The position numbers and the translations under genes are program-made. From contig NZ_CP035730.1 in NCBI RefSeq assembly GCF_012222305.1, positions 496,001 through 560,000 of the forward strand: 64,000 nucleotides of DNA. The letters run 5' to 3'. This document shows, one piece after another, positions 37,785 to 48,673 of the stretch. The notes below the pieces were generated by a model. It saw nothing but the letters and a program-made list of their open reading frames with translations, had not been told where the DNA came from and ran no database searches. Every line of letters starts with the position of its first letter. Positions within the stretch are counted from its first letter, which is position 1. The stretch comes from Sulfolobus sp. S-194. GTDB taxonomy: Archaea > Thermoproteota > Thermoprotei_A > Sulfolobales > Sulfolobaceae.

Positions 37785-37795
37785 GGTGAAATAAA

Positions 37796-39196
37796 ATGTA
37801 CTTTGATACTATAATAATTGGTGCTGGACCTGCTGGATTATTTGCAGCTTATGAACTAGCAAATCTAAATAAGAATGGCGTGAAAATTCTTCTTATAGAT
37901 AAAGGAACGAGACCACTGAAACGTGTGTGCCCATTATTAAGTCCAAAAGAGAAGTGTACCTTCTGTAATCCATGTCATATCACATACGGTATAGGTGGTG
38001 CTGGAACTTACAGTAGTGGTATAATAAATCTTAGACCAGATATTGGTGGAGAGCTTCATGAAATTATGAGAAGTTGGGATAAAGCACAAGAGTTAATTGA
38101 TTACGTGGACCAAATACTTGTTAAATTTGGAGCACCTAAAGATAGATATTTTGAACCCAACATGGAAAAAGTGAAGGAAATCCAAAGAAGGGCTGCTAAA
38201 GTTGGCGCAGAATTTATACCAATAAGACAACGTCATATAGGAACTGATAAGACACCTATTGTTATTGAGAATATATTAAAATACATAGAGAGCAAAAATG
38301 TGCAAGTGGGTGAGCTTACTGAAGCTCTAGAAATAGAGAAGAAAGGTTCTGAATTCATTATAAAAACGGATAAGCTAGGTGAAATAGAAACTAGGACTTT
38401 ATTAGTTGCCCCAGGGAGAGCTGGGGCAAAATGGTTCCTAGAGCAAGCTAAGAAATTGGGAGTTGATATGGTTCCTGGACCCCTTGATATAGGAGTCAGA
38501 GTAGAAACAGAAGCCTTTGTTATGGAAGATTTAACTAATGCCGTATGGGATCCTAAGGTTGTTATGTACACAAGGAAGTATGATGATAAAGTAAGAACTT
38601 TCTGTGTTAATCCAGGAGGATATGTAATGAAAGAAGTTTATGATGATGGAACTATTGGAGTTAACGGACAAACTTTTGCAGATAGAAAAAGTAAAAACAT
38701 AAACTTTGCGTTCTTAACAACTATTAAGCTTTCAGATCCACTTGAGGATACTATAGAATACGGTAAAAGTATAGCTAGATTGATGACCAGATTAGGAGGA
38801 GAAAAACCAATAATTCAACGTTTAATTGATTTTGAAAAGGGAAGAAGAAGTACTTGGGATAGAATTAACAGATCTACTGTCAAACCTACCTTAAGAGATG
38901 TAACGCCAGGAGATATAAGCATGGGATTACCATATAGAGTAGTTAGTAATATAATTGAAGGATTAGAAAGATTAGATAACCTAGCTCCAGGAATTTACTC
39001 GTCTAATACATTGTTGTATGCACCTGAAATTAAATATTATAGCATGAAAGCAGTAGTGGATAGTAACATGGAGACCGTAGTGGATAATTTATTTGTAGCC
39101 GGAGATGGTGTTGGATTATCTAGAGGTATAAATGTAGCTGCCGCAACTGGAATATTAGCTGCAAGAGGAATTGCAATTAAATTAGGTCTTTTATAA
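37796..39196 (+). CDS. FAD-dependent oxidoreductase (COG2509 type)
   Basis: 466 aa. [14 protein letters not shown] (residues about 8-21) binds FAD; a cysteine cluster CPLL...CTFCNPC near residue 45 and [14 protein letters not shown] follow; [22 protein letters not shown] is the second FAD site. Uncharacterised dehydrogenases of this group occur in many archaea and bacteria. It starts 11 bp after purA; role unknown. Confidence 0.85.
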   Translation: MYFDTIIIGAGPAGLFAAYELANLNKNGVKILLIDKGTRPLKRVCPLLSPKEKCTFCNPCHITYGIGGAGTYSSGIINLRPDIGGELHEIMRSWDKAQELIDYVDQILVKFGAPKDRYFEPNMEKVKEIQRRAAKVGAEFIPIRQRHIGTDKTPIVIENILKYIESKNVQVGELTEALEIEKKGSEFIIKTDKLGEIETRTLLVAPGRAGAKWFLEQAKKLGVDMVPGPLDIGVRVETEAFVMEDLTNAVWDPKVVMYTRKYDDKVRTFCVNPGGYVMKEVYDDGTIGVNGQTFADRKSKNINFAFLTTIKLSDPLEDTIEYGKSIARLMTRLGGEKPIIQRLIDFEKGRRSTWDRINRSTVKPTLRDVTPGDISMGLPYRVVSNIIEGLERLDNLAPGIYSSNTLLYAPEIKYYSMKAVVDSNMETVVDNLFVAGDGVGLSRGINVAAATGILAARGIAIKLGLL

Positions 39197-39233
39197 ATAG
39201 TACTTTTTTAGCTTTTAGTATCATTATTATCAT

Positions 39234-40199
39234 ATGGAGCTATCAGAAATCGATAAGAAGCTTATAATGGAGCTCGAATATCATTTCCCCTTTAACGAGA
39301 AACCTTTTAGTGAAATCTCGGAAAGACTTGGAATTACTGAAGATGAGATTATAAAGAAAACTAAGGAATTATTGAGTAATGAGATTATAAAAAGAGTAGG
39401 GATGTATGTAAACTTTAGAGCTAAAGGAATGGAAGGGGCTCTAATAGCTGCTGAAATACCAACAGAAAATTTAGAAAAATATAGAAAAATTACATTAGCT
39501 ATAAAAGAACTTACTCATAATTATATTAGAAATCACCCAAAGTATAATGTTTGGTTCGTATTAAAGGCTGAAAATAAAGATAAATTAAAAGAAAATGTAG
39601 AGAAGATTATAGAAGAAACTGGTGGTAGAGATTACGTAATTCTGTTCTCTAAAAAAACTCTTAAACTTAGTGTAAAATACGATATAATAAGGGGTGTTTC
39701 ATATAGCGAACCAGAAGAAATTCATGAAAAAATACCTACAGCAGAAGAACTAGGCATCCCGAAAGAGTTATTGAAAGACTTATCACTTCCATTACAGATT
39801 ACGTCAAGACCGTTTAGAAATATAGCCGAAAAATATAATATGAAAGAAAGTGAATTAGTAGAATTAATAAAAGAACTTAAAGAAAAAGGAGTTATTAAAG
39901 ATTATGGAGCAACAGTAAATGGTGATAAAGTAGGAATTAAAGAGAATGCTATGATGCTAGTTAATTCAGATGATATAGAATCTTCTTGTTATAACTTGGC
40001 TAAAAATCTAAAGGAAGCCACACATGTTGTATTAAGAGAATCAGATAAAAAATGGGACTATTTATGTTATGCTATGATCCATGGAGCAGATAAAAAAATA
40101 ATATTTGAAGTTGCAAAAAAAGGAGTCGAGATTACCAAAGCCAAGAGTTATATGTTACTATTTAGCTTAGATAATTTGAAACCTGGTATTGTAATTTAG
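39234..40199 (+). CDS. AsnC/Lrp-type siroheme decarboxylase-like protein, two fused modules
   Basis: 321 aa made of two AsnC-like halves (about 1-150 and 165-321), each with an HTH and a ligand domain. [18 protein letters not shown] and [20 protein letters not shown] match the siroheme decarboxylase (AhbA/AhbB, NirDL) signatures for the siroheme-dependent heme route. These are usually two proteins; here one chain holds both. The first half keeps the HN(Y)xR motif, the second a RESD variant. Confidence 0.78.
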   Translation: MELSEIDKKLIMELEYHFPFNEKPFSEISERLGITEDEIIKKTKELLSNEIIKRVGMYVNFRAKGMEGALIAAEIPTENLEKYRKITLAIKELTHNYIRNHPKYNVWFVLKAENKDKLKENVEKIIEETGGRDYVILFSKKTLKLSVKYDIIRGVSYSEPEEIHEKIPTAEELGIPKELLKDLSLPLQITSRPFRNIAEKYNMKESELVELIKELKEKGVIKDYGATVNGDKVGIKENAMMLVNSDDIESSCYNLAKNLKEATHVVLRESDKKWDYLCYAMIHGADKKIIFEVAKKGVEITKAKSYMLLFSLDNLKPGIVI

Positions 40200-40989
40200 T
40201 AAAACTACCTTTTATTTTTAACATAGATGTTATATTTCTTATTTCCTCTAATGTTGATTTTACTTTATTTTCTCTCATATTTCCTTCAAATTCTAGGTAA
40301 AAGTAATATTGCCAAGGTATACTTTTCAAAGGTCTTGAATAGATCATTGTCAAATTAATGTTATTATTATAAAATTTCTCTAAGACCTTATATAGTGCAC
40401 CAGGTTTATGAGGTACAGTAAACATTACCATAGTTTTATCTCCATCATCCCTAAGTTTTTTGGATATAACAATAAATCTGGTTATATTTATACTATCATT
40501 TATATCTCTTAAAATAATTTTTAAATTATATAAATTAGCTGCATATTCTGAACATATTGCAGCAGAATATTTTTGTTTAGATGCATATAAAGCCGCAGTA
40601 GATGTACTTTCTACTGGAACAAAATTAGTAAAATTGTATTTGGTAAGTGTTTCTTTTGCCTCGTTTATGGCATGCGAGTGAGAATAGATAACTTCTATAT
40701 CGTTTAAACTATTGACAGAAGGATTTACTGCAAGAACTAATTTTATTTCTTTTTCTATTTCATAATTTACATAAATCTCTTCATTTTTAAATAAATTATC
40801 TAATGTTTCATGAACGGGACCTTCAATGCTATTTTCTATAGGTACTATCCCTATAGAATTATCTGTTATACTATTAAATACTTCTGTAATAGTTCTTTTT
40901 GGTATTTTATCCCCTTCAAAAATCTCAGCAACCTCATTAGTGAAACTTCCTTTGGGACCTAAATAGTAAATTCCATTTGGATCAATAAT
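40162..40989 (-). CDS. pheA: Prephenate dehydratase, apparently starting at ATT
   Basis: About 275 aa; makes phenylpyruvate from prephenate for phenylalanine. [16 protein letters not shown] at the N-terminus, [25 protein letters not shown] and TRFIVISKK in the catalytic domain, then an ACT domain beginning [16 protein letters not shown]. The frame is uninterrupted from a TAG at 40990, yet the first ATG (40431) lies only at the ACT domain and no GTG or TTG precedes it. Translation must start at ATT 40987 or nearby, after a GGTTAG ribosome-site-like stretch. It follows ilvA by 24 bp and overlaps the convergent gene by 38 bp. Confidence 0.87.
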   Translation of the reverse strand: MIDPNGIYYLGPKGSFTNEVAEIFEGDKIPKRTITEVFNSITDNSIGIVPIENSIEGPVHETLDNLFKNEEIYVNYEIEKEIKLVLAVNPSVNSLNDIEVIYSHSHAINEAKETLTKYNFTNFVPVESTSTAALYASKQKYSAAICSEYAANLYNLKIILRDINDSINITRFIVISKKLRDDGDKTMVMFTVPHKPGALYKVLEKFYNNNINLTMIYSRPLKSIPWQYYFYLEFEGNMRENKVKSTLEEIRNITSMLKIKGSFTKLQYQVSNYLS

Positions 40990-41013
40990 CTAACCTTTCT
41001 TCCTATATATAAA

Positions 41014-42228
41014 CTATTCTATTAATTTAGCCTCAATACCATCTAAAGCTAAGTTGTACATGAAATCTGAAAGAGCATCACCACTAGGTACTTCAAACAT
41101 TACATAAATTTTAGTATAACCAGGTTTAACATCACTACTTGTTCTATCGTGAACTACATCTATAACGTTCCCTCTTATTTGTGCCACTCTACTTAATACT
41201 TTATTAAGATATCCAGGTTTATCTGGTACTATTACCTTTACTTTAACTATTCGTTTATTCTTGAAAAGCATCTTATCTATAATTCTAGATAACATTGAAA
41301 GATCTATATTACCCCCACTTAGAACTGGAATAACTTTATGATTATAAGCAACTTGAATCTTTCCAGATAAAAGTGCTGCTAATGAAGCTGCAGCTGCTCC
41401 TTCTACTAATGTTTTATTTCTTTCTAGTAAATACACTATAGCATTTGCTATTTCTTCATCGTCAACAAGAACAATATCGTCCACTAATTCATCTATTATA
41501 TTAAATGTTATTTCAGAGGGAGATTTTACTAGAATTCCATCTGCTATTGAAAAAGAGGGCTCAATCTCTACTAGTCTATGAAGATCTTTTGAGACCTTTA
41601 ATGAAGGAGAGGCTGAAGATTGTACACCTATTATTTTGGTTTTTGAATTTTTTGCTTTTAACGCTATAGATATTCCTGATATTAATCCTCCCCCTCCTAT
41701 AGGAACAACAACAATATCTGGATTATATGGCAAAAGCTCTAGTCCTAATGTACCTTGACCTAAAATTACATCAAGATCTCCGTAAGGATGAACAAGAATA
41801 CTTCCTTCTTCTCTTATAATCTCTTCAGCTTTTTTCATACTCTCATGAAGAAATTGTCCATACAAAATGACTTGAGCACCATATGACTTTGTAGCCTGAT
41901 ATTTTGAGATTGGAGCAGTTTCTGGCATTACTATAGTTGCTTTAATTCCTAAAACTTTTGCAGCATATGCAACACCTTGAGCATGATTACCAGCAGAAAC
42001 CGCTATAACACCTTTTTTTCTTTCTTCTTCAGCTAGGCTTGTCAATTTTGAAAAAGCTCCTCTTACCTTAAAAGATCCAGTTTTCTGTAAATTTTCAAGT
42101 TTTAAATATATTTGGGCCCCTATCATATCAGAAAAGGTTTTTGAGTAATCAATAGGTGTCTCATGAATGTATTGTTTAATTCTGTCTTGAATTTTGACTA
42201 TTTCATCGAAATATTTTGTATAAGACAT
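41014..42228 (-). CDS. ilvA: Threonine ammonia-lyase
   Basis: 404 aa PLP enzyme that deaminates threonine to 2-oxobutanoate. The PLP lysine lies in [10 protein letters not shown] (about residue 53), followed by [13 protein letters not shown] and the GGGGLISG phosphate-binding loop; a C-terminal ACT domain opens with [17 protein letters not shown]. Its ATG lies in the D box of the sRNA candidate. Upstream of pheA. Confidence 0.94.
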   Translation of the reverse strand: MSYTKYFDEIVKIQDRIKQYIHETPIDYSKTFSDMIGAQIYLKLENLQKTGSFKVRGAFSKLTSLAEEERKKGVIAVSAGNHAQGVAYAAKVLGIKATIVMPETAPISKYQATKSYGAQVILYGQFLHESMKKAEEIIREEGSILVHPYGDLDVILGQGTLGLELLPYNPDIVVVPIGGGGLISGISIALKAKNSKTKIIGVQSSASPSLKVSKDLHRLVEIEPSFSIADGILVKSPSEITFNIIDELVDDIVLVDDEEIANAIVYLLERNKTLVEGAAAASLAALLSGKIQVAYNHKVIPVLSGGNIDLSMLSRIIDKMLFKNKRIVKVKVIVPDKPGYLNKVLSRVAQIRGNVIDVVHDRTSSDVKPGYTKIYVMFEVPSGDALSDFMYNLALDGIEAKLIE

Positions 42229-42282
42229 CAGGAAAACCCTGCATTCATCACTTCTCAGAGATCGAGGGCTTCCTCATTAATT
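42226..42282 (-). ncRNA. Candidate C/D box sRNA overlapping hit end and ilvA start
   Basis: Order on the minus strand: box C-like TTAATGA (42274-42280), 15 bases, D' CTGA (42255-42258, contains the hit stop), GAA, C' GTGATGA (42245-42251), 13 bases, D CTGA (42228-42231, shares bases with the ilvA ATG). The stretch CTGAGAAGTGATGA is the same 14 bases as in the candidate at 28209-28262 and the C-D' spacing is 15 in both. C is off consensus by one or two bases. Confidence 0.55.
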
Positions 42283-42770
42283 ATCCTTTCTATTTCTGGC
42301 TTTAATTTGTTATAGGTATCTTCTAAAATCTCTGGAAGAACTTTGACACCACCTATAACTGGCATGAAATTAGCATCTCCGTTCCATCTAGGCACTAAAT
42401 GTATATGAACATGTTGATCAATTCCAGCTCCAGCAACTCTGCCAATATTTATTCCTATATTAAAACCATCTGGTGAATATACTTTTCTAATTGCTCTCAT
42501 ACTTACTCTGAGAAAATACACCATTTCTAGTATCTCTTTTTCTTCTAATCCTTCTATTGAACTGACATGTTTATAAGGAACAATCATTAAATGTCCAGGA
42601 TTATAAGGAAACGCATTCAGTATGATAAATGAAAATTTACCCCTATAAACGATCCAGTTATTTTTATCTTCCTTTTTTTCGATTACATCACAAAATAAAC
42701 ATGAAGAGGACTTATTTTTTGAAGCTTCAGAGACATATTTTGACCTCCAAGGAGCCCAGAGAATATCCAT
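42255..42770 (-). CDS. HIT-family nucleotide hydrolase/transferase
   Basis: 171 aa. The histidine triad is [10 protein letters not shown] (about residues 120-129) and [12 protein letters not shown] carries zinc cysteines. Related to Ap4A phosphorylase/hydrolase enzymes. It is 27 bp upstream of ilvA and 31 bp after radA. Confidence 0.9.
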   Translation of the reverse strand: MDILWAPWRSKYVSEASKNKSSSCLFCDVIEKKEDKNNWIVYRGKFSFIILNAFPYNPGHLMIVPYKHVSSIEGLEEKEILEMVYFLRVSMRAIRKVYSPDGFNIGINIGRVAGAGIDQHVHIHLVPRWNGDANFMPVIGGVKVLPEILEDTYNKLKPEIERIINEEALDL

Positions 42771-42801
42771 AAATGAAATAAATTAAGAGATAGATTAAAA
42801 A

Positions 42802-43767
42802 TTACTCTTCCGCATCCCTTATTCCTTCTTCAGTTAATGCAAACACTACTTCTCCTTCTGGCAAATGTGGAGCATCGACAACTCTAGCTATTCTTCTATT
42901 TCCTCTACTCTTCTTAAGTTGAATTCTTATACCCGGTACATGATAAAGAGTATGACCACCAACTGCCACAGTAGGGTCTCCATAAAACATATCTGGCCTA
43001 GCCATTACTTGGTTTGTTATTATAACCGCAAGATCATACATTTCCGCTAACCTTACTAATTGGTGTAAGTGCTTGTTTAGCTTTTGTTGCCTTACGGCCA
43101 GATTTTCTCTTCCAGGGAATTCGGCCCTAAAGTGTGAGGTTACAGAATCTACAATTACTAGTTTAATTGCTGGATCTTTACTAATAAGTTCTTGAAGATC
43201 ATCCACTATTGCCATTTGATGATCGCTATTAATCGCTCTTATATAATATATGTTATTCATTGCACTATCTGGTTCTAACCCTATAGCCTTTGACATAGCT
43301 TCTATTCTTTCCCATCTAAAAGTACCCTCAGTATCTATATAAACAGCTTTACCTCCTAACCCACCTTTTTCTAACGGTAATTGAACATTAACACTTAACT
43401 GATGACATAGCTGTGTTTTACCAGACCCAAACTCACCGAAGAATTCCGTCATAGTTCTAGTTTCTATACCTCCAGCTAAAAGACCATCTAATGCTTGACT
43501 ACCAGTAGATATCTTCTTAACGTTCATTCTCTCCTTTTTGACTTCCAGGGCCGTCTTAAATCTTATATCTAATGCGTCTCTCGCTTCTTTAATTATTCTT
43601 TGGGCCGTAGTTAGTGGTATTCCTGCAGCTACACTCAAATCTTGGGGAGAAGCTACAGCAACAGCTTCTAATGACGAATACCCAGATTCAATAAGCTTAT
43701 TAAGAATACTCTGCCCTACTCCAGGAAGATCTGAGAGACTTTTTACCTTCTTCCCATCAGAAGACAT
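42802..43767 (-). CDS. radA: DNA repair and recombination protein RadA
   Basis: 321 aa RecA/Rad51-family recombinase. An N-terminal helix-hairpin-helix domain ([17 protein letters not shown]) is followed by Walker [23 protein letters not shown] and Walker [14 protein letters not shown]. The start at MSSDGKK is preferred to one four codons earlier. No intein. Confidence 0.97.
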   Translation of the reverse strand: MSSDGKKVKSLSDLPGVGQSILNKLIESGYSSLEAVAVASPQDLSVAAGIPLTTAQRIIKEARDALDIRFKTALEVKKERMNVKKISTGSQALDGLLAGGIETRTMTEFFGEFGSGKTQLCHQLSVNVQLPLEKGGLGGKAVYIDTEGTFRWERIEAMSKAIGLEPDSAMNNIYYIRAINSDHQMAIVDDLQELISKDPAIKLVIVDSVTSHFRAEFPGRENLAVRQQKLNKHLHQLVRLAEMYDLAVIITNQVMARPDMFYGDPTVAVGGHTLYHVPGIRIQLKKSRGNRRIARVVDAPHLPEGEVVFALTEEGIRDAEE

Positions 43768-43819
43768 ATGATTCACCAATTTCTAAATTTTACTCTTCTT
43801 ATTTACTCCTAATAAACTT

Positions 43820-44344
43820 TTATCCCCCCTTCCTTAAATACCAACCTATATCTAATTCTGGTATTATCTTAACTACCTTATTCTCTCTTTTAATCTTAAC
43901 ATATGCTATAAAAAATCCATCATCATTTAGTGCTAAATACCTGCCTTCATTTATTTCACTATTTATTGTAACTGACTTTCCATATGTAAGGATCTCACTT
44001 ATTTTATTATTTATAAAAATTTTATTTTTACATATATTAATTAAATATTTAGACAAAGGTAATAAAGGTCTTATTTTTCTATTTTTTGTAATAACTAGTA
44101 TAGGCTCCCCTAAAGCATATGGTCTCAGTCTAATTTTGGCTAAATTTTCTAAAAGTTGATTTAATCTCTTTGATTTATCCATAATTTCTATCATCGAATA
44201 ATCTGCCCTAAACAAAAATATTTCTTTATTTATAAGAAAATCATAATTTTCTGTGCAATTATACATTTTCATTATCTTATTAATATAGTTTATTGCCTCA
44301 TCTATAGAAATTATTTCTACAACTATTCCTTTATTATTTTGCAA
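43820..44344 (-). CDS. PUA-domain-like protein
   Basis: 174 aa. The C-terminal half ([25 protein letters not shown]) has the look of a PUA RNA-binding domain as in Nip7-like proteins; the N-terminal half is unrecognised. It overlaps the m5C methyltransferase gene by 22 bp, so it may help that enzyme bind RNA. Confidence 0.6.
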   Translation of the reverse strand: MQNNKGIVVEIISIDEAINYINKIMKMYNCTENYDFLINKEIFLFRADYSMIEIMDKSKRLNQLLENLAKIRLRPYALGEPILVITKNRKIRPLLPLSKYLINICKNKIFINNKISEILTYGKSVTINSEINEGRYLALNDDGFFIAYVKIKRENKVVKIIPELDIGWYLRKGG

Positions 44345-45330
44345 ACAAAGAATCCCTCCGTACCACTTTTATGAGGATAGAACCTTATGCAATTTCTTAA
44401 ACTCTCGTTAAATTTAACCCCATTAAATTCAGTAATTCCGCTAGTAGCAGGATAACCATAAATTTTATCTGTTTTCGCCCCATAATTTTCTATTATATAA
44501 TTTACAACAGCTTCGTTCTCTTCCGGGGCTATACTACAGCTAGAATATACTAATACGCCTTCTGGTTCTAGTATATTATAAGCAATATCTATAAGTTCTA
44601 ATTGATTTTGAAAAAATATTTTTAAATCATCGATAGTAGTTTTAGTTTTTCTTGAAGGGTCTTCTGGTATAAGACCTTCACCACTGCACGGAACATCTAG
44701 CAGAATTTTACTAAATGACATATTTAATTTACGCAGTATTCTTGCATCTGTCCTAAGTAAAACAACATTTTTAATTTTCATTCTATTTATATTTGAATAA
44801 AGAGATTTAATTCTTTCCCTAGATTTTTCTATGGCAACTATTAATCCTTTATTTTTCATTAATTGTGCTAGTTGCGTAGTTTTACTCCCCGGTGCAGCAG
44901 CCATATCAAGGACAAGATCATTTTCATTTGGATCTAATACATATGGAGGGACCATTGACGCTAATCCTTGAATATAGTAGTAACCAGATAAATATTCTAT
45001 TGTTGCACCTAAACTAGGTTTAGGTGGATATTGTTTTACTATATATCCGTGTTTTAACCATGAGACTTTTTCTAGTTTAAATCCTTTATTTTCCATTATT
45101 TTTTCTAGTTTATCACATTCTATTACAAGATCATTACATCTTATACTTTTCTTTAAAGGGAATGAGCAATTATATAAAAAATCTTCTGTTTCCTTTTCTC
45201 CCATAATTTTTATATATCGCTCTACCATATAAGATAGAAATTTATATTTTGATGCAAGGGAAATAGCCTTTAAACTAGGGGAGATTGCAAATAAATTATT
45301 ATACTTTTTAACATAATTTTCAATTGTCAT
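44323..45330 (-). CDS. tRNA/rRNA m5C methyltransferase (NSUN/Trm4 family)
   Basis: About 335 aa. SAM motif [16 protein letters not shown] (about residues 143-158), catalytic [10 protein letters not shown] and the second cysteine in [13 protein letters not shown] are present. The ATG at 45330 (MTIENYV) gives the normal N-terminus; a longer frame to 45420 overlaps the CYTH gene and encodes hydrophobic residues not seen in the family. Confidence 0.92.
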   Translation of the reverse strand: MTIENYVKKYNNLFAISPSLKAISLASKYKFLSYMVERYIKIMGEKETEDFLYNCSFPLKKSIRCNDLVIECDKLEKIMENKGFKLEKVSWLKHGYIVKQYPPKPSLGATIEYLSGYYYIQGLASMVPPYVLDPNENDLVLDMAAAPGSKTTQLAQLMKNKGLIVAIEKSRERIKSLYSNINRMKIKNVVLLRTDARILRKLNMSFSKILLDVPCSGEGLIPEDPSRKTKTTIDDLKIFFQNQLELIDIAYNILEPEGVLVYSSCSIAPEENEAVVNYIIENYGAKTDKIYGYPATSGITEFNGVKFNESLRNCIRFYPHKSGTEGFFVCKIIKE

Positions 45331-45334
45331 AACC

Positions 45335-45892
45335 ATGAAACATATTGAGAGAGAAATAAAAATAAAATTAATCTCTCCAAACATTGAAGAATTGGAAAAA
45401 ATATTAAATAATAAGTACAAATTATTTAATGAAGAACATCAAATAGATATATATTATAATAGTCCAGTAAGAGATTTTAGAAAAACAGACGAAGCTTTAC
45501 GTCTTAGATTAGTTAACAATGAAGTAGAATTAACATATAAAGGGCCTAAACTCTCATCCGAATCAAAATCAAGAGAAGAGATAACTGTTAAGATAGATAA
45601 TCTAGATTCTATGGATTTAATTCTACGAAAACTAGGATTTGTTAAAGTTTTAAAAATAGAAAAAATTAGAAAAAATTATAAGATTAATAATTTTACTATA
45701 TCTCTAGATAGAGTATTTAACTTGGGAGATTTCGTTGAGATAGAAGGAATAGACATCACTGATGAGGAACTAATTAATTTCGTAAATAACTTTTTAAAAG
45801 AGTATAATATTGAGGGAGAAAAAACACTTAAGTCCTACCTTGAACTATTAGTTGATAAACTTGAGAAAGAGTCAAATAGCAATACTTACTGA
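45335..45892 (+). CDS. CYTH-domain protein (class IV adenylyl cyclase / thiamine triphosphatase family)
   Basis: 185 aa. EREIKIKL near the N-terminus is the ExExK motif of the triphosphate tunnel, with [18 protein letters not shown] following. CyaB-like cyclases and triphosphatases share it, so substrate is open. Its ATG is 4 bp from the start of the divergent methyltransferase gene. Confidence 0.85.
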   Translation: MKHIEREIKIKLISPNIEELEKILNNKYKLFNEEHQIDIYYNSPVRDFRKTDEALRLRLVNNEVELTYKGPKLSSESKSREEITVKIDNLDSMDLILRKLGFVKVLKIEKIRKNYKINNFTISLDRVFNLGDFVEIEGIDITDEELINFVNNFLKEYNIEGEKTLKSYLELLVDKLEKESNSNTY

Positions 45893-46688
45893 CTTTGGAA
45901 TTTCTGATAACTATAATGGTGTAATGGAAGGAGTAATAAGAAAAATTAACCCAAACGTAGATATTACATATATAACTCCAAATGCTAAAGAATTTAATAT
46001 ATATGCTGGAGCTTATTTACTATATACAGCATATCGATATTTTAAGCCAAGAACTATATTTTTAGTAGTAATAGATCCTGGAGTTGGAACTGAAAGAAAA
46101 GCGTTAATAATCAAAACTAAAAATTATTATTTTATAGGTCCAGATAATGGAGTTTTGTATCCATCAGTAGAAGAAGATGGAATAGAAAAAATAATACATA
46201 TTAATAATCCAAGACTGTACTTATCTAAAAATATCTCTAATACATTTCACGGTAGGGATATATTTTCAGTAGCTGCGGCATATCTTTCATTAAACTTGGA
46301 TATTAACGTTTTTGGAAATGAGCTTAGTAAAAATGAAATAGAAAAATTATCATTTTCATTTCATGAAATGCGTGAAGATAAAAATATGACATATTGTGGT
46401 AAGATTCTCTATGTAGATCATTTTGGAAATGTTGCCACTTCAATTAGGATTAAGGTCAATAAAAACTCTAAATACCTTCTTAAGTACAAGGAAAATAAAT
46501 ATGAGTTATTCCCAGTAAAAACTTTCGGAGAAGGAGAGCAGAATAAATTACTCTTATATAATAACGGATATGGTTTCTTAGAAATAGGAATAAATAAAGG
46601 TAATGCCTCAATAATTATTAATGCAAAAGAAGGTGAAGATGTCTGCTTAGAGGCTTATACCCAGGAAGATTCCAACCATTCCACCTAG
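45861..46688 (+). CDS. SAM hydroxide adenosyltransferase (DUF62)
   Basis: About 275 aa. [46 protein letters not shown] and [14 protein letters not shown] are DUF62 hallmarks; members split S-adenosylmethionine into adenosine and methionine using water. TTG start; TTG at 45852 or 45861 are both possible. Overlaps the CYTH gene by about 32 bp and nadM by 46 bp. Confidence 0.9.
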   Translation: MRKSQIAILTDFGISDNYNGVMEGVIRKINPNVDITYITPNAKEFNIYAGAYLLYTAYRYFKPRTIFLVVIDPGVGTERKALIIKTKNYYFIGPDNGVLYPSVEEDGIEKIIHINNPRLYLSKNISNTFHGRDIFSVAAAYLSLNLDINVFGNELSKNEIEKLSFSFHEMREDKNMTYCGKILYVDHFGNVATSIRIKVNKNSKYLLKYKENKYELFPVKTFGEGEQNKLLLYNNGYGFLEIGINKGNASIIINAKEGEDVCLEAYTQEDSNHST

Positions 46689-47161
46689 GTCATTTATCTG
46701 TTATCAAATGGGCGCTTCAGAAAGTTGATGAACTAATAATAGTTATAGGAAGCGCTCAAGAAAGTCATACGTTAGCAAATCCTTTTACTGCCGGAGAAAG
46801 GATAGAAATGATAAGGGAAAGTTTACTAGAAGAAAACATAGATCTCTCTTCTATTTATCTAATTCCAGTCCCAGATATATTAATGAATAATGTATGGGTT
46901 TCGCATGTTAGATCTTTTTCACCAAATTTTGATATAGTATTTGCGAGAAACCCGTTAGTAATTAGATTGTTTAAAGAGGCCGGATTTGAAATTCTTATTC
47001 CCCCTCCATATGATAGAGAAAAATACAACTCTACGTTAATAAGACGATTAATAATTGAAAATAACGACGAATGGAAAAAATTAGTGCCTCCTAAGGTAGC
47101 AGAGTATATCATAAAAATAAGGGGAGATGAAAGACTTAAAGCAATAGCTGGAATTTATTAA
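46643..47161 (+). CDS. nadM: Nicotinamide-nucleotide adenylyltransferase, apparently starting at CTG
   Basis: 172 aa. Makes NAD from NMN and [23 protein letters not shown] is the nucleotide-binding N-terminus with its HxGH, and [19 protein letters not shown] and STLIRRLI complete the set. The conserved N-terminus is upstream of the first ATG (46808) and its frame opens after a TGA, with codons TGA AGA TGT CTG CTT. AGGTGA (46631-46636) lies 6 bases before CTG 46643, so CTG is the likely start. Confidence 0.9.
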   Translation: MLRGLYPGRFQPFHLGHLSVIKWALQKVDELIIVIGSAQESHTLANPFTAGERIEMIRESLLEENIDLSSIYLIPVPDILMNNVWVSHVRSFSPNFDIVFARNPLVIRLFKEAGFEILIPPPYDREKYNSTLIRRLIIENNDEWKKLVPPKVAEYIIKIRGDERLKAIAGIY

Positions 47162-47216
47162 GTCATCAAATGGAAAATATTATATTTTTTAAACTGTTAT
47201 ATATAACTGATAGCAA

Positions 47217-48140
47217 ATGATGAAATTAGAAACATATTATAATGTATATCCTTGGCATGCTAATCATTTTGGTAGTTTACATGGCGGAATTTATATGAAC
47301 TGGTTAATAGATACAGCAGGCATGCTAATGTCTGGTATAAGTAGAGGCAACTATTTGCTTGCATCGGTAGATTATATCTATCTTTTTAAGCCAGGAAAAG
47401 TAGGTGACGTAATTAGAATTATAGCGGAACCTTTAGCTAGTTGGGAAAGCTCTGTAGAAATAAAAGTAAAGGCTTGTATAAAGAGGGATAATAAAGAAGA
47501 ATTAGGAGCTTTAGGCTTAACTACATATGTTGCAGTAGACGAGAATAATAGACCTAGACCACTACCAATAAAGATTGGAACTAACGAAGAAGCAAATAAA
47601 AGAAAAGAAAAAAGATTGGAAAGAAAGAAAAAAGACGCTGAAGATATTGAAGACCTTTTACCTGGAATGAGTTTTGGAAGAAGTTATATAAGAACTATAT
47701 ATCCAGAACATGGTTTTATGAACGGAATATTATACGCTGGAAAGATGTATACAATGTTAGATGAGGCATTAGCTATAGTAGCTAAATTATACTCTAAAGG
47801 TAATGTATTTACTGCAAGTGCAGGCTACGCTAATTTTCTCACCCCAGTTAGAATTGGAGACATATTAGAAATTCAAGGAGCAATTGAATATACTGGCAAT
47901 ACTTCTTTAGATGTTGGAGCAAAAGTATTTGCTATTAATCATTACACTGGTGAAAAAAGATTAGTCACAAGAACAGTATTCTCTTTTGTAGCCATAGATG
48001 AAAATGGCAAACCAAAACCAATAAATAAGATTACGCCGGCTACAGAGAAAGAAAAGAGAATATTTGATGAGAGATTAAAGGAAAGAGAAGAAAGAATAAA
48101 ATTATCTAAAAACATTCAAGAAAGTGAGAGTTGTGGCTAA
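47217..48140 (+). CDS. Double-hotdog acyl-CoA thioesterase-like protein
   Basis: 307 aa with two hotdog folds. The first has [19 protein letters not shown] (residues about 14-32) and the second [21 protein letters not shown] (about 164-184). A charged linker [18 protein letters not shown] joins them. Eukaryotic-style acyl-CoA hydrolases have this arrangement. TATATAA about 15 bases upstream of ATG. Confidence 0.82.
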   Translation: MMKLETYYNVYPWHANHFGSLHGGIYMNWLIDTAGMLMSGISRGNYLLASVDYIYLFKPGKVGDVIRIIAEPLASWESSVEIKVKACIKRDNKEELGALGLTTYVAVDENNRPRPLPIKIGTNEEANKRKEKRLERKKKDAEDIEDLLPGMSFGRSYIRTIYPEHGFMNGILYAGKMYTMLDEALAIVAKLYSKGNVFTASAGYANFLTPVRIGDILEIQGAIEYTGNTSLDVGAKVFAINHYTGEKRLVTRTVFSFVAIDENGKPKPINKITPATEKEKRIFDERLKEREERIKLSKNIQESESCG

Positions 48141-48673
48141 ATGATTTTTTTAGATAAAAGAAATGTAGATAAACTACTTGAAATTTCATGGGCTATTTTT
48201 AGTGGTAAAGGTATTCTATCAAATACTTGATACTCCTCAATAATATTTTTTGCATATTTCAAATCTAAGTTTGTATATATGTAAACATCACCCCTTAAAG
48301 TAGATACTCTTGTTAAGTTAGCTATTACATTAAGAATAATATCTCTCCTTTCATCATTGAAATGCCTATCCAATGCTCTAGTAATTTTTAATATATTTGG
48401 CTTAGATGAGTAAAATATAATATATTTACTTTTTAATTTATTAGGATTTACAAAATTAAATCCACCAAAAGTTAGTCCATCTAGTATACATACATCACCA
48501 GTTTGCAAGGAATTCAAAACAGAAGTACCCTCATCACCGTCTACAAATATAAAATCAAAATCTACGTCAATTATATCATAATTCTTAAAAACTACTGATA
48601 ACATTACTGTACGGCCTTTTCTTCCCTTATATTTTAAAGGAAAATAACCATCATCTATCCCAGAGACTAGCAA
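48137..48673 (-). CDS. DUF99 endonuclease V-like protein
   Basis: About 178 aa. [17 protein letters not shown] and [15 protein letters not shown] match the DUF99 (UPF0215) family, structurally related to endonuclease V. The TTG at 48673 keeps overlap with cdc6 short; the frame is open to 48718. Its 3' end overlaps the thioesterase by 4 bp. Confidence 0.78.
   Translation of the reverse strand: MLVSGIDDGYFPLKYKGRKGRTVMLSVVFKNYDIIDVDFDFIFVDGDEGTSVLNSLQTGDVCILDGLTFGGFNFVNPNKLKSKYIIFYSSKPNILKITRALDRHFNDERRDIILNVIANLTRVSTLRGDVYIYTNLDLKYAKNIIEEYQVFDRIPLPLKIAHEISSSLSTFLLSKKII

Noticed and set aside
45331-45420. Longer m5C methyltransferase N-terminus
   Set aside because: The added 30 residues are antisense to the CYTH gene start and unlike the family.
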